Positions 8,687 to 17,847 of a stretch of 64,000 nt of DNA are shown here, piece after piece. The first letter of the stretch is position 1. Each line of letters starts with the position of its first letter. Below the pieces are notes generated by a model that saw nothing but the letters and a program-made list of their open reading frames with translations, was not told the origin of the DNA and did no database searches. Made by a program: the position numbers and the translations under genes. The stretch covers positions 1,612,001-1,676,000 of the forward strand of contig OZ242002.1 of assembly GCA_965204665.1 (NCBI GenBank). The letters run 5' to 3'. Source of the stretch: Nemesobacter sp965204665 (GTDB lineage Bacteria; Desulfobacterota_D; UBA1144; Nemesobacterales; Nemesobacteraceae).

Positions 8687-11518
8687 TTATATGTCCCTGT
8701 GCCAGGTTATGCCGCTCTGCTCGTTTCCTTCAACTACCTCATCTATGCTGAATGCCTGCTTTATAAGCAGGTCCTGATTGTATTTGTGCATCGAGAAAAG
8801 TCCCTCGGAAGGACTTGAATTTCTTTTTCTTCCTATATAACTCACCGGATGGCGTTTTTTTATGATTTTTCTTTTGAGAAAGGGAAGCATATATTTCCAT
8901 GCGCCGGAGTTTTGAGGCTCTTCCTGCACCCACGCCACCTCCTCCACCCCGGCGTATCTGTTGACAATCTCAATAAGCTCGTCCTTGGGCCTCGGGTAGA
9001 GCTGCTCGACACGCACTACGGCCACCTCAGGGGATTTCTTGCGCAGCTCGCTCGAGATGAGGTCTATATAAACCTTTCCGCTGCAGAGAATAAGTCTTCT
9101 CACTTTTTTTGCCTGCCGCGCGTTCATCGGGTCGTCAATCACCGGAAGCCAACTGCCTTCAGAAAGGTCCTTGAGCGAGGAGTTCATCATCGGGTTTCTT
9201 AGAAGTCCTTTGGGCGTCATCACCACGAGAGGAAGAGGGTCTTTTTCGAGTAGAGCGGACTGGCGGCGCAGAACATGGAAAAACTGCGCGGAAGTCGTGC
9301 AGTTCACTATTCTCATATTGTATTCCGCAGCGGACATGAGAAATCTCTCAAGCCTGGCGCTTGAGTGATCGGGACCCTGTCCTTCGTAGGCATGCGGAAG
9401 AAGGAGAACCAGAGAAGGTGTCTGTCCCCATTTGGCTCTTGCCGATACCAGGTACTCGTCGATAATGGTTTGCGCTCCGTTTATGAAGTCGCCGTACTGC
9501 GCTTCCCATATAACAAGACAGTTTCTTTTCTGTATGCTGTATCCGTATTCAAAACCAAGACAGGCGTTTTCAGTAAGAGGACTGTTTTTTATCTCGAACG
9601 CCGCTTTGGCTTGAGGAATCTTCTGCAGAGGAGTATGGGTTTTTCCGTCCTCTAGGTCGTGAAGCACGGCGTGACGATGGCTGAAGGTTCCCCGCTCGCA
9701 ATCCTGCCCCGTTATTCTTATCGGCGTTCCGTCGGCGACTATCGAGGCGTATGCGAGTTCTTCGGCCGCCGCCCAGTCGATGGTTTTTGCCTTCGGGTCG
9801 TCGAGGATATTTTTTCTTCTGTCCCGTATTCTTGCGATTTTAGGGTTTATCGTGAAGTCATCGGGCAGATGCAGCAGCGCACGGTTCAGTTCGCGCAGAG
9901 TCTCCGCGTCCACCTTCGTGACTGCTTTTTTTGCCGCCTGAGGCTCGGGAAAAAGAGATATCGACTCCTCGGGAGATTCGTCAGGCCCGATCGACTCGAA
10001 TTCCTCCGTAATCTTGAGCATATGTCTTTCCCGCATCCGGTCCACTTGGTTTTCCGTAACTTTACCTTCAGATATAAGCTTGTTTTTCCATATGCTCATC
10101 ACCGTGGGGTGGGAGTCTATTTTCTTGTAGATCATCGGCTGGGTAAATCCCGGCTCGTCGGCTTCGTTGTGACCGTATCTTCTGTAACCTACGAGGTCTA
10201 TGAGGAAATGTTTTTCAAATTCAGAAATATAGCCGAATGCGAGTCTTATGGCCTCTATACAGGCCGCAGGGTCGTCCGCGTTTACGTGAACCACCGGTAT
10301 TTCAAACCCCTTAGCCAGGTCGCTCGCGTAAAGCGTGCTTCTGCTGTCGGAAGGGATCGTGGTATAACCTATCTGGTTGTTGGTGATTATATGTATGGTT
10401 CCGCCCGTGTTGTAGGCCGGAAGCGCATACAGGTTCAGAGTTTCCGCGTTTATTCCCTGTCCCATGAACGCGGCGTCTCCGTGTATCTGCACCGGAATTA
10501 CGGCAGACGGGTCGAACTTCGGAGGACCGGGGTTGCCGTCGTTTATCCCGCATGCTCTCGACATTCCCTGCACCACCGGGTTTACGGATTCCAGATGGCT
10601 GGGGTTGGGAACCATGGTAATTCGCATGGTGTCGTCGAGAAGTTCTCCCTTGGGAATATCCCTGCTTGCCGACTCGTGATATTTCACGTCTCCGGTCCAT
10701 CCCATGTCGTCTGCGAAATCTCTTTTCAGAAGCGGGTCCCTGAATTTGAGCAGAGTGTACTTATAGGTCTTTCCCATAACGTGGTGCATCACATTCAGTC
10801 TTCCGCGATGGGCCATGCCTAGCACTATTTGGTGTATGTCCTTGATTAACGCCAGGTCTATGAGTTCGTTCAGCATCGGTACCAGCATGTCCACGCCTTC
10901 TACCGAGAACCTGAATTTCCCGGGAAATATTCTGTGAAGAAACTTTTCAAACGCCTCGACCTTTATAAGCGTGTCGAGAATCTCCGTTTCGTCCAACGGG
11001 TTGATGGGGGGACGGTAAGTGCCCGATTCTATAGCCTCTCTCAACCATGCTCTCTCTTCCGCCTCGTATATGTGGTCGTAGTTGTAACCGGCGGTGGACG
11101 AGTAGATATTTCTCAGATTCTTTATCGCGTCGAAAGCGTTCGCCGAGTTTTCGGAAAGAGGCCATCCGACAAGCGACGCCGGATAGTTCAGAAGATCCCG
11201 GTCCCTGAGTCCGAAAGTCTCGGGGTGCAGTGTTACTTCCGCATGCGACGGCGGATTGAGAGGGTCTATATTGCTTTCAAGATGTCCGTGCCTTCTGATC
11301 GCCTGGGCCATGTTGGCAATGGCGACGGCGGTTTCCATATTCTTTGTTGAAGGTCCAAAAAAGTCGTTCGCACGGGATTCCGAAAACATTTCATCTTGAG
11401 GGTTCCACCGGTCAAATATGGTTTTTGTCGCGGGGTCGACCGAGGACGGGTTTTCCAGATAACGCTCGAAAAGCTCCATTACGTAGCCGGAATTCAATCC
11501 GTGAAATTCGTTCCACAT
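8687..11518 (-). CDS. sucA: 2-oxoglutarate dehydrogenase E1 component (thiamine diphosphate dependent)
   Basis: Decarboxylates 2-oxoglutarate and passes the succinyl group to the lipoamide of SucB. The 943-residue length fits SucA. The N terminus (NEFHGLNSGYVMELFERYL) is the usual SucB-contacting segment. The thiamine diphosphate domain shows VLGMAHRGRLNVM, the GDAAFMGQGI Mg/ThDP motif and NNQIGYTT. The C-terminal transketolase-like part has FEYGYS, WEAQYGDF, LLLPHAYEGQGPDHSS and the closing region WVQEEPQNSGAW. First gene of the sucA-sucB pair. Confidence 0.96.
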   Translation of the reverse strand: MWNEFHGLNSGYVMELFERYLENPSSVDPATKTIFDRWNPQDEMFSESRANDFFGPSTKNMETAVAIANMAQAIRRHGHLESNIDPLNPPSHAEVTLHPETFGLRDRDLLNYPASLVGWPLSENSANAFDAIKNLRNIYSSTAGYNYDHIYEAEERAWLREAIESGTYRPPINPLDETEILDTLIKVEAFEKFLHRIFPGKFRFSVEGVDMLVPMLNELIDLALIKDIHQIVLGMAHRGRLNVMHHVMGKTYKYTLLKFRDPLLKRDFADDMGWTGDVKYHESASRDIPKGELLDDTMRITMVPNPSHLESVNPVVQGMSRACGINDGNPGPPKFDPSAVIPVQIHGDAAFMGQGINAETLNLYALPAYNTGGTIHIITNNQIGYTTIPSDSRSTLYASDLAKGFEIPVVHVNADDPAACIEAIRLAFGYISEFEKHFLIDLVGYRRYGHNEADEPGFTQPMIYKKIDSHPTVMSIWKNKLISEGKVTENQVDRMRERHMLKITEEFESIGPDESPEESISLFPEPQAAKKAVTKVDAETLRELNRALLHLPDDFTINPKIARIRDRRKNILDDPKAKTIDWAAAEELAYASIVADGTPIRITGQDCERGTFSHRHAVLHDLEDGKTHTPLQKIPQAKAAFEIKNSPLTENACLGFEYGYSIQKRNCLVIWEAQYGDFINGAQTIIDEYLVSARAKWGQTPSLVLLLPHAYEGQGPDHSSARLERFLMSAAEYNMRIVNCTTSAQFFHVLRRQSALLEKDPLPLVVMTPKGLLRNPMMNSSLKDLSEGSWLPVIDDPMNARQAKKVRRLILCSGKVYIDLISSELRKKSPEVAVVRVEQLYPRPKDELIEIVNRYAGVEEVAWVQEEPQNSGAWKYMLPFLKRKIIKKRHPVSYIGRKRNSSPSEGLFSMHKYNQDLLIKQAFSIDEVVEGNEQSGITWHRDI

Positions 11519-11648
11519 ACTTGTCTGCCTTCCGCGCTTGCGGTCCTGATCAAGCGGTTAAAAAGCATATCATAAAAGATTGTAAAGAAAAATGAAATTT
11601 CAAGACCCGGTATTCATAATCGGTTGTAAAAAGCCGTCGAGTTACGGG

Positions 11649-13442
11649 TCAGTTATCCGTTTGCCCCGTGATGCTTATCCCTACCTCTGTGAGTTGTTCG
11701 GGGTCGACTTCGGAAGGCGCGTCAGTAAGGGGGCAGACTCCTTTCTGGGTCTTCGGAAACGCTATCACGTCTCTTATCGAGTCCGCTCCGGTGAGCAGCA
11801 TAAGCATCCTGTCAAACCCGAGAGCTATGCCGCCGTGGGGAGGAGCTCCGAATTCAAGGGCTTCGAGCAGAAACCCGAATTTTCTCCGCATCTCCTCTTC
11901 TTCGATCCCTATTACGCCCAACACCTTCTGTTGAATATCTTTTCTGTGAATCCTTATGCTTCCGCCGCCGATCTCCACGCCGTTCAACACTATATCATAG
12001 GCTTTTGATATAACGGTGCCGGGGGAAGTGGTTATTTTCTCCACATCTTCGTCTCTGGGTGCCGTGAAGGGGTGGTGTACGGCCGCATATTTTTTTTCCC
12101 GCGGGCTGTAACCGAAAAGTGGAAAATCGACTACCCATAGAAATTCAAGCCTGCTCAGGTCGATAAGACCGAGAAGTTTTCCCAGGCGAAGTCTGATGTT
12201 CGACATGACGAGATTGGCGACATCAGAAGAATCAGCTCCAAAAAAGATTAAATCTCCTTCTTGAATTCCGAGGGTTCCTGAAAGTTTCTCGCATTCCTTT
12301 TCGGAGAGAAACTTTACTATAGGGGACTGCCATCCTCCGGTTCCGACTCTTATCCACGCAAGCCCCTTCGCTCCGAGCGATACCGCGTATTCGGTCAGGT
12401 CGTCTATTTCCTTTCTGGAGAGTTTTTCCGCTCCGCCCTTGAGGTTGAGCGCCTTTACGGTTCCGCCCTTATCCACGGCTGAACGGAAAACCTTGAACTC
12501 GGATTCCGCAAACGCAGAAGAGACATCGACGAGTTCAAGACCGAATCTCGTATCGGGACAGTCGGTTCCGTACTTCTCCATCGCTTCCGCATAAGATATT
12601 CTGGGAAAAGGAATGTTTGTTTCAATCCCCATAATTTCTGAAAGCACTGCCTTTATCAGTCTTTCCGTTGAACTTATGACATCGTCTTCCGACACAAACG
12701 ACATCTCAACGTCTATCTGGGTGAACTCGGGTTGTCGGTCGGCTCTCAGGTCTTCGTCCCGAAAGCACTTTGCTATTTGATAATACTTGTCAAAGCCGGA
12801 GATCATCAGTGTCTGCTTCAAGGTCTGCGGCGACTGGGGCAGGGCGTAGAATTGTCCTTCGTTCAGCCTGCTCGGCACGAGAAAATCTCTTGCGCCTTCA
12901 GGCGTCGGTTTTGTGAAATACGGAGTTTCAATTTCCAGAAAGCCGTTTTCATTAAAGTATCTGCGTACGGCTGCTGCGAATTTATGACGGAATATTATAT
13001 TATCCCGCATCACGGGTCTTCTCAGGTCGAGATAACGGTGGCGGAGTCTCAGAAGTTCGTCGGAACTCACTTTGTTTTCTATCAGAAAGGGTATCACTTT
13101 TGAGGTATTGAGAACTCTTATCTCTTCCGCCGCAACCTCAATTTCGCCGGTTTTCAGATTCGGGTTCACTGTTTCTTCTGTTCTCGGGGTTACTTTGCCT
13201 TTCACGGCTATCACCCATTCATCGCGGAGATGCTCGGCTGTCTGATGAAGTTTTTCTCCGCCCTGAGGGTTGAACACCACCTGACAGAGCCCATATCTAT
13301 CGCGCAGGTCAACGAAGATTACTCCTCCGTGGTCTCTTCGCGACTGTATCCAGCCCATGAGAGTGACGACGGAGCCGAGATGCTCTTTCCCGAGGTCTCC
13401 GCAATAATAAGACCTTTTCCAGTCTCCCATAAGTTGCAGCAT
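11649..13442 (-). CDS. aspS: Aspartyl-tRNA synthetase
   Basis: Class II aminoacyl-tRNA synthetase charging tRNA-Asp (or tRNA-Asp/Asn if non-discriminating). The order is: anticodon-binding OB fold (GWIQSRRDHGGVIFVDLRDR), motif 2 region (KCFRDEDLRADRQPEFTQID), the bacterial GAD insertion, and motif 3 (GIALGFDRMLMLL). I start at 13442 (MLQLMGDWKRSYYCGDL), giving 597 residues. The frame is open further upstream but that part does not resemble the family, and ATG at 13430 is equally possible. It lies upstream of sucA with a 130-base gap. Confidence 0.95.
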   Translation of the reverse strand: MLQLMGDWKRSYYCGDLGKEHLGSVVTLMGWIQSRRDHGGVIFVDLRDRYGLCQVVFNPQGGEKLHQTAEHLRDEWVIAVKGKVTPRTEETVNPNLKTGEIEVAAEEIRVLNTSKVIPFLIENKVSSDELLRLRHRYLDLRRPVMRDNIIFRHKFAAAVRRYFNENGFLEIETPYFTKPTPEGARDFLVPSRLNEGQFYALPQSPQTLKQTLMISGFDKYYQIAKCFRDEDLRADRQPEFTQIDVEMSFVSEDDVISSTERLIKAVLSEIMGIETNIPFPRISYAEAMEKYGTDCPDTRFGLELVDVSSAFAESEFKVFRSAVDKGGTVKALNLKGGAEKLSRKEIDDLTEYAVSLGAKGLAWIRVGTGGWQSPIVKFLSEKECEKLSGTLGIQEGDLIFFGADSSDVANLVMSNIRLRLGKLLGLIDLSRLEFLWVVDFPLFGYSPREKKYAAVHHPFTAPRDEDVEKITTSPGTVISKAYDIVLNGVEIGGGSIRIHRKDIQQKVLGVIGIEEEEMRRKFGFLLEALEFGAPPHGGIALGFDRMLMLLTGADSIRDVIAFPKTQKGVCPLTDAPSEVDPEQLTEVGISITGQTDN

Positions 13443-13794
13443 TGAAGTCACCGTGTTTCCGGTATGAAGGGTGCTAAGAATACTAGATTGATTTATGTTG
13501 GCAAGATGCGCCGGCGAGGATGTCCGGCCAACGTGTCGGAAATAGAGCGAATCGGCCGTCAAATTGCCTCAATATGACGTGGTATGAATTTAATCTCGTT
13601 AAATTAAGATTCACTTCACTGTTATGAAGACCGCTGCCTTGACAACCCGTCTCTCGGTTTTATGTGGAATGCAGTTCCCGAAAAACCGCTGCAGCGCAAA
13701 CGTTACTTCTCTACCTTGTTTTTTTCTCCTTCTTAAATATAGTTTTAGCGCATAAGTTCTTGACCGATGCTCAAATATTAGGGAGTTGTGATCG

Positions 13795-14556
13795 ATGAGG
13801 AAAAAAAGTCTATTATTTTTAACGGGTATTGTCTGTCTCGCTTTTCTTATAACTAGTTGCGCGGCTACCAGAACACTGATCAAGAAAAGGAATCTCCTTG
13901 TTGAAACCAAGATGTCGGAGACGATTTTCCTCGACCCTGTTTCTCCTGAACAAAGAGTTGCGTATGTCGATATAAGAAATACGAGCGACAAAGACCTGCC
14001 GGAAATTGAATCCGGAATCAAAGGCAAGATAGTTTCCAACGGTTATAGAATCACGGAAGATCCGGCCGAGGCGAATTTCATTCTCCAGGCCAATATTCTT
14101 CAGGTTGGTAAATCCGATGCTGACGAGGCGAATTCCATGCTCGGAGACGGCTATCAGGGTGTGATTGAGGGAGCTGTTCTCGGAGGTGTAATAGGGGGTG
14201 CTATCGGTGGAGATGTTGACGATTTCAATAAAGGCACTGTTGTCGGGGGTGTAGTCGGTGCAGCGGCGGGTTTTATTTTTGACTCTCTTGTATCGGATGT
14301 ACTGTTCACTATGGTGACGGACATACAGGTAAGGTCGCGTACGAGTGAAGGGGAGTTTGTTCAGCAGACTGAGGATACTGAGGCTTCCCAAGGCACTGCG
14401 ACGCGGGTCAGACAGACATCAAGTGTTGACGGCGTGGAGTGGAAGATATACAGGACCAGGGTTGTCAGCATAGCCAACAAGTCAAATCTGGATTTTGAGC
14501 AGGCGAAGCCGTATCTTCAGTCGGGTCTTGTGAATTCTATAGGCGGGATTTTCTAA
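13795..14556 (+). CDS. TraT-like complement resistance lipoprotein
   Basis: Resembles TraT, the F-plasmid outer-membrane lipoprotein that blocks mating-pair formation and gives serum resistance. The 253 residues begin with a lipoprotein signal ending FLITSC. The TraT features follow in order: IKKRNLLVETKMSETIFLDP, VAYVDIRNTSDKD, a Gly/Ala-rich hydrophobic stretch near residues 120-165 (GAVLGGVIGGAIGG), MVTDIQVRSRT, and the ending YRTRVVSIANKSNLDFEQAKP. The resemblance is along the whole length. No conjugation genes are nearby, so this is a chromosomal homologue; surface exclusion or envelope protection is inferred. GGGAG precedes the ATG. Confidence 0.88.
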   Translation: MRKKSLLFLTGIVCLAFLITSCAATRTLIKKRNLLVETKMSETIFLDPVSPEQRVAYVDIRNTSDKDLPEIESGIKGKIVSNGYRITEDPAEANFILQANILQVGKSDADEANSMLGDGYQGVIEGAVLGGVIGGAIGGDVDDFNKGTVVGGVVGAAAGFIFDSLVSDVLFTMVTDIQVRSRTSEGEFVQQTEDTEASQGTATRVRQTSSVDGVEWKIYRTRVVSIANKSNLDFEQAKPYLQSGLVNSIGGIF

Positions 14557-14558
14557 CA

Positions 14559-14589
14559 CCCGTTGCAGTTGTTGACAACGGGCAGTTTT
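14559..14589 (+). terminator. Terminator after the traT-like gene
   Basis: CCCGTTG (14559-14565) pairs with CAACGGG (14576-14582), followed by CAG and four T. It begins two bases after the stop codon. Confidence 0.65.
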
Positions 14590-14955
14590 AATTGGTCGAA
14601 ACCTCGAAAGCGTCTTTCGTATGTGCTCTTCCTGCCTGCACCTGAAATAAAAACACTCAGGGTTCTTACTTCGTTGTTTCCCGCACAAAGAAACAGGCGT
14701 GGTGAAGTTATTTGAAAATCTTTATCAGAACGGAGCAACATCTGTCCCCAGTGTTGCACTTCGAAGTTTAATGAGCGACTGATAAAATGCTGTATGGTGA
14801 TGTATATTTCTGACAGCGGTCGGGGTAAGAGAGCAGGGTACAAGTTACAGAAATCCGTCATCAGATGCGGCAGACGAATACCGGTTGATTTCAACGCTAC
14901 TTCGGCGAAACAATACACAGCAAGATAAAAAGCGTTATGCAGCGGATGGTTCGTA
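14590..14955. other. Intergenic region with one R2 repeat copy
   Basis: No gene is supported here. An R2 copy (GTTGCACTTCGAAGTTTAAT and on to GAGCGA) lies at 14751-14779. The remainder shows no feature I recognise. Confidence 0.6.
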
Positions 14956-15621
14956 ATGCCCCGTAGAAAAGCTGTCGTGATCTCACCTCATCCTGACGAC
15001 CTTGAGATAGGTATGGGTGGAACCGTCTGTATGCTTCTCGAAAAAGGCGTAGAAGTTCTTTCCGTAATAGTCACCGATGGGCGACGGTGCGCAAATCCGA
15101 TGGGGTTGATGCAGAATGAACTCATAGCAGCAAGGGAACGAGAAGCGAGAAAATCATCAGAAATACTCGGTGTGGAACTCCGTTTTCTCGGTTTCGGCGA
15201 TATGGAATCGGATGACAACAAAAGTGAATTTTCCACTCGGATGCGGGATATAATGGTACAGTTCCGCCCGGACGAAATATATATTCCTCACCCGGAGGTG
15301 GACAAGCATAGAACTCACAGAACAGTTTCCCGACTTGTTCTTGATTGTCTGGATGCGGTGACGAAGAAAGGCGGTTCCGAGTGTGAGTGCTGGTGCTACG
15401 AAGTATGGACTCCATTTTCCTCATATGACCGCATTGAGGACATAACCCCTTTTGCCGACCTTAAACGCAGGGCAATAGAAGCCCACGTAAGCCAGACTGC
15501 TTACAAGGACTATACTGACGGAATAATGGGTCTTAACAGATACAGGGGAACTTTTAACGATACGGCAGACGGCTTCGCCCCGACTTGGGCCGAGGTTTTC
15601 ATAAAATACGACTTCCGATGA
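14956..15621 (+). CDS. PIG-L/LmbE family N-deacetylase
   Basis: Zinc-dependent deacetylase of the LmbE/PIG-L family, which removes acetyl groups from N-acetylglucosamine-type substrates such as GlcNAc-malate in bacillithiol synthesis. The 221 residues show the diagnostic N-terminal SPHPDDLEIGMGGT (metal-binding HPDD), TDGRR, EREARKSSEILGV, and the second metal ligand motif PHPEVDKHRTHR. The family call is firm. The substrate cannot be read from the sequence and no pathway neighbours help. ATG at 14956 has no strong ribosome-binding site. Confidence 0.88.
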   Translation: MPRRKAVVISPHPDDLEIGMGGTVCMLLEKGVEVLSVIVTDGRRCANPMGLMQNELIAAREREARKSSEILGVELRFLGFGDMESDDNKSEFSTRMRDIMVQFRPDEIYIPHPEVDKHRTHRTVSRLVLDCLDAVTKKGGSECECWCYEVWTPFSSYDRIEDITPFADLKRRAIEAHVSQTAYKDYTDGIMGLNRYRGTFNDTADGFAPTWAEVFIKYDFR

Positions 15622-15929
15622 TTCTATCTAGGGATGTATTTTTTCTATCCTGAGAAACTTTCTTTAGAATTTCATATTCTATTCAATCCAACTCCGTTTC
15701 AGACTGAATTGTACCAAAAACGACTTTTTCGCGCCTGTTGAGTTTAATAGGCGAGATCAATGGAAGAGCCTGTTATATATAGATCATCCAGCTGAAAACT
15801 CACCACACCCAAAAAATAAAAACCCTATCTTCAACTTGGTGAAGTATCCGGATTGATGCTTTGACAACCACATCACTGATTGCACGGAATACGGTCGCGG
15901 AATCCGAATAAATTCCATAGCGCACTGAT
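15622..15929. other. Intergenic region with one R2 repeat copy
   Basis: Between convergent genes. An R2-like copy (GTTGAGTTTAATAGGCGAG) lies at 15737-15755. I see no other feature. Confidence 0.5.
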
Positions 15930-16880
15930 TCATAATTGCTGAATGCAGGCATTAACCCGTCTGGGCAGCCTATCTGAAAATGATTTCAGGAGAGTAGACG
16001 ACATTTTTTCCAAATAGCCTTTGGCTGACGAATAATTTTTCTTCGTCATACCCTTCTCAAGCAGAACTGAAAGTGCAACTGCAACTGATATTTGCATCAA
16101 AAACGCTCCGGGAAGTAAAAGAAGCGCCCCGTAAACAACCGAAGCTTTTACAATTCCTTCCGCCGCCGCCCGAGCATTAAGATCAGTTCCGGTTGCAATT
16201 GCATATCCAACAGAGGATATTGCGACTAAAGCAAGAATCGGATTGGCGGAAAGAATTCCTACGATTCCTATTGCGCCGACTGCCTTGGACAATTTCTCAA
16301 TCTGTCCTGTTCTGAGGAAATACACCACCGCCGCTACCGATATCCCCGCTGAGAACAACTCAACAGCATCATAAGATAGAGCATCGTAAGTCCAGTTCTT
16401 CCCAATTCCATACTCATTCAAACTGCCGGATAGAGAATCATAGGTCTGCTTCTCCATAGTCCCGAAGGGCAACCCTTTCAGGGTAGTTACATCTTTCCAC
16501 AGCGCTTCCAATAATCCGCTAACCTTCTCTATGTTTGAGCATTCGGTTTTGGCGCACATATCGGCGATGTTCGACCAAGCTCCCCCGAGGGTATGTCCCC
16601 CATCGAATAATCTGTGATTGCCTCCACCCACACCATTTCGTAAATATTCAGCGTCTAATGCCTTATCGAATTTCGTGGTTGCAGATGCTGTTACGTTTTT
16701 AAGCTCGTTAAGCCATTGAGTTTGAGCCAGAACAGGTAGAAGGGTTGGAAGATTATCCGCCGTTCTGTCCGCAAAACCCTTTGTGGCAGATAAGGCAGCA
16801 ACCGCTTCTTTTCTCAGATGACGCAATCCCTTCTTTCCCTTCTTATGGATGCGATTGATTCTTTCGTCGGTAATTTTCAT
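15930..16880 (-). CDS. Unrecognised membrane protein, last gene of the 15.9-17.9 kb operon
   Basis: I do not recognise this family. The chosen ATG at 16880 (MKITDERINRIHKKG) follows GGAGG at ideal spacing, giving 316 residues. The N-terminal third is basic and helical (HKKGKKGLRHLRKEAVAALSA). A Gly-rich patch with GVGGGNHRLFDGGHTLGG lies near residues 85-105. Three hydrophobic stretches follow: LFSAGISVAAVVYFL, AVGAIGIVGILSANPILALVAI, and VVYGALLLLPGAFLMQISVAVALSVLL. The start overlaps the end of the upstream gene by 38 bases, so the two are translated from one mRNA. An integral membrane product is likely; a toxin, holin-like or stress role cannot be told apart here. Confidence 0.7.
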   Translation of the reverse strand: MKITDERINRIHKKGKKGLRHLRKEAVAALSATKGFADRTADNLPTLLPVLAQTQWLNELKNVTASATTKFDKALDAEYLRNGVGGGNHRLFDGGHTLGGAWSNIADMCAKTECSNIEKVSGLLEALWKDVTTLKGLPFGTMEKQTYDSLSGSLNEYGIGKNWTYDALSYDAVELFSAGISVAAVVYFLRTGQIEKLSKAVGAIGIVGILSANPILALVAISSVGYAIATGTDLNARAAAEGIVKASVVYGALLLLPGAFLMQISVAVALSVLLEKGMTKKNYSSAKGYLEKMSSTLLKSFSDRLPRRVNACIQQL

Positions 16881-17187
16881 TTTCAATTCCTCCGCTCGAA
16901 AAACCATGTACACAATCCCCAAGTATCTGCATAAGCAAATTATCCGGCTCATTCCGAAGTTTCTTCACCAGTCCGCAGGTGATCTCGGTAATGTCTTTTC
17001 GTTCTTTTGTTCTGCTGATGACCACTTCGGAAAGTTCATTTATCACGGCTTTATATGTTGAACTTTCGGCCATGGCTCTAAGCGTCTTCTTGTGGAGTCT
17101 GTCAAAATAGCCCAATTTGAAGTTCACCAGTTTAACGGTGTCCGCAGCCAGCAGCGCAAAAATGGCATCTTGCTCTCTTAAATTCAT
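16843..17187 (-). CDS. Unrecognised small soluble protein with strong Shine-Dalgarno
   Basis: A 114-residue product (MNLREQDAIFALLAADTVK...) with no family I recognise. The ATG at 17187 is preceded by AGGAGGTG, a near-perfect ribosome-binding site. The frame extends to another ATG at 17238, but that one lacks such a site. The protein is Leu-, Lys- and Glu-rich and probably all helical, with no signal or membrane segment (LVNFKLGYFDRLHKKTLRAMAESSTYKAVINELSEVV). It overlaps the following membrane protein gene. It could be a partner or regulator of that protein; this is only inferred from the overlap. Confidence 0.6.
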   Translation of the reverse strand: MNLREQDAIFALLAADTVKLVNFKLGYFDRLHKKTLRAMAESSTYKAVINELSEVVISRTKERKDITEITCGLVKKLRNEPDNLLMQILGDCVHGFSSGGIENENYRRKNQSHP

Positions 17188-17340
17188 AGACACACCTCCT
17201 TGTGCAGGGCGGTTTTCCGCCTTATATTCTTTGGACATGTTTACTAACTTCTTGGTTGTTTATATTTTCTCAATTCTTTTATTGTTTCCCTTCAATCATC
17301 TCCTTGTTTCAAGCACATACCATTGCAAATAACATCCAGA

Positions 17341-17454
17341 CTAAACCCCTGTTATCGTAAGTGTAAAAAAATCGACAGCAAACTGTATCACGGTCGGCTT
17401 GTTTTCTTTGTCGTTGCAGCAACATCTGTTGCAGCAACATTCTTTCTCGTTCAT
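17341..17454 (-). CDS. 37-residue peptide with two Cys triplets
   Basis: ATG at 17454 overlaps the stop of the preceding small frame (TGATG) and follows GGGAGGG, both signs of real translation. The product begins MNEKECCCNRCCCNDKEN, with six cysteines in two CCC groups within eight positions, then a short hydrophobic tail (VIQFAVDFFTLTITGV). It could bind metal or be a modified peptide; nothing in the sequence decides. It sits in the leader part of the operon read from the promoter at 17848-17875. Confidence 0.5.
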   Translation of the reverse strand: MNEKECCCNRCCCNDKENKPTVIQFAVDFFTLTITGV

Positions 17455-17552
17455 CAGTGTGATTCCCTCCCTTTCTTTTTTCTCTTAAAACAGCCGGTTT
17501 TTTCTTCCTTTTTCAGCAGCTTACTCGTCTCCACCACCACAACTTTACGCAT
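17454..17552 (-). CDS. 32-residue highly basic small open frame
   Basis: Starts MRKVVVVETSKLLKKEEKTG and ends with a Lys/Arg run (FKRKKKGRESH). It has no clear ribosome-binding site of its own. It starts 14 bases after the stop of the 14-residue frame, and its own stop overlaps the next start, so translation by coupling is possible. The same frame is open to ATG at 17639, but that start also lacks a ribosome-binding site. Confidence 0.35.
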   Translation of the reverse strand: MRKVVVVETSKLLKKEEKTGCFKRKKKGRESH

Positions 17553-17566
17553 CACAGAAAGCGCAG

Positions 17567-17611
17567 TTACTTGAACGAATCCAGATCCAATTCGTACATC
17601 ATGCTCAACAT
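17567..17611 (-). CDS. 14-residue peptide frame with near-perfect ribosome-binding site
   Basis: AAAGGAGGTTGGAT directly precedes ATG at 17611. The frame encodes MLSMMYELDLDSFK and stops. The ribosome-binding site is among the strongest in the window, so a translated leader peptide is plausible. No regulatory codon run is evident. Confidence 0.4.
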   Translation of the reverse strand: MLSMMYELDLDSFK

Positions 17612-17772
17612 ATCCAACCTCCTTTCTCGGTACGCCCATTGCAAACAGAGATTTGATATAACTCCCCGCCTATGTGTCGATAAGACAGCAGGAGGGTAAG
17701 AACATTGCCGTGTACGTTTCAGTCGTGTCTGGGTAGACAGCAGGTTTTTCGCGGCAGATACTCGTGTTGTGG

Positions 17773-17828
17773 GTGCTTGGTGCGGTTTCTATAACACCGC
17801 AAGCACAGTGCCAATGTGGAGTCGGCAC
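17773..17828 (-). promoter_or_regulatory. Two adjacent hairpins in the 5' leader of the small-peptide operon
   Basis: Read on the minus strand, GTGCC(GACTCCACATT)GGCAC forms hairpin 1 (17808-17828). Directly after it, GTGCTTGCGGTG pairs with CACCAAGCAC and ACCGC segments to form hairpin 2 (17773-17806). They begin about 12 bases after the predicted transcription start, and about 230 leader bases precede the first strong ribosome-binding site. A structured regulatory leader is inferred; it matches no riboswitch class I know. Confidence 0.5.
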
Positions 17829-17847
17829 CTTAGAAATTATCTGCAAT

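Noticed and set aside
13443..13562. N-terminal extension of aspS up to 13562
   Set aside because: The 40 extra residues do not resemble aspartyl-tRNA synthetase, and a normal start lies at 13442 or 13430.
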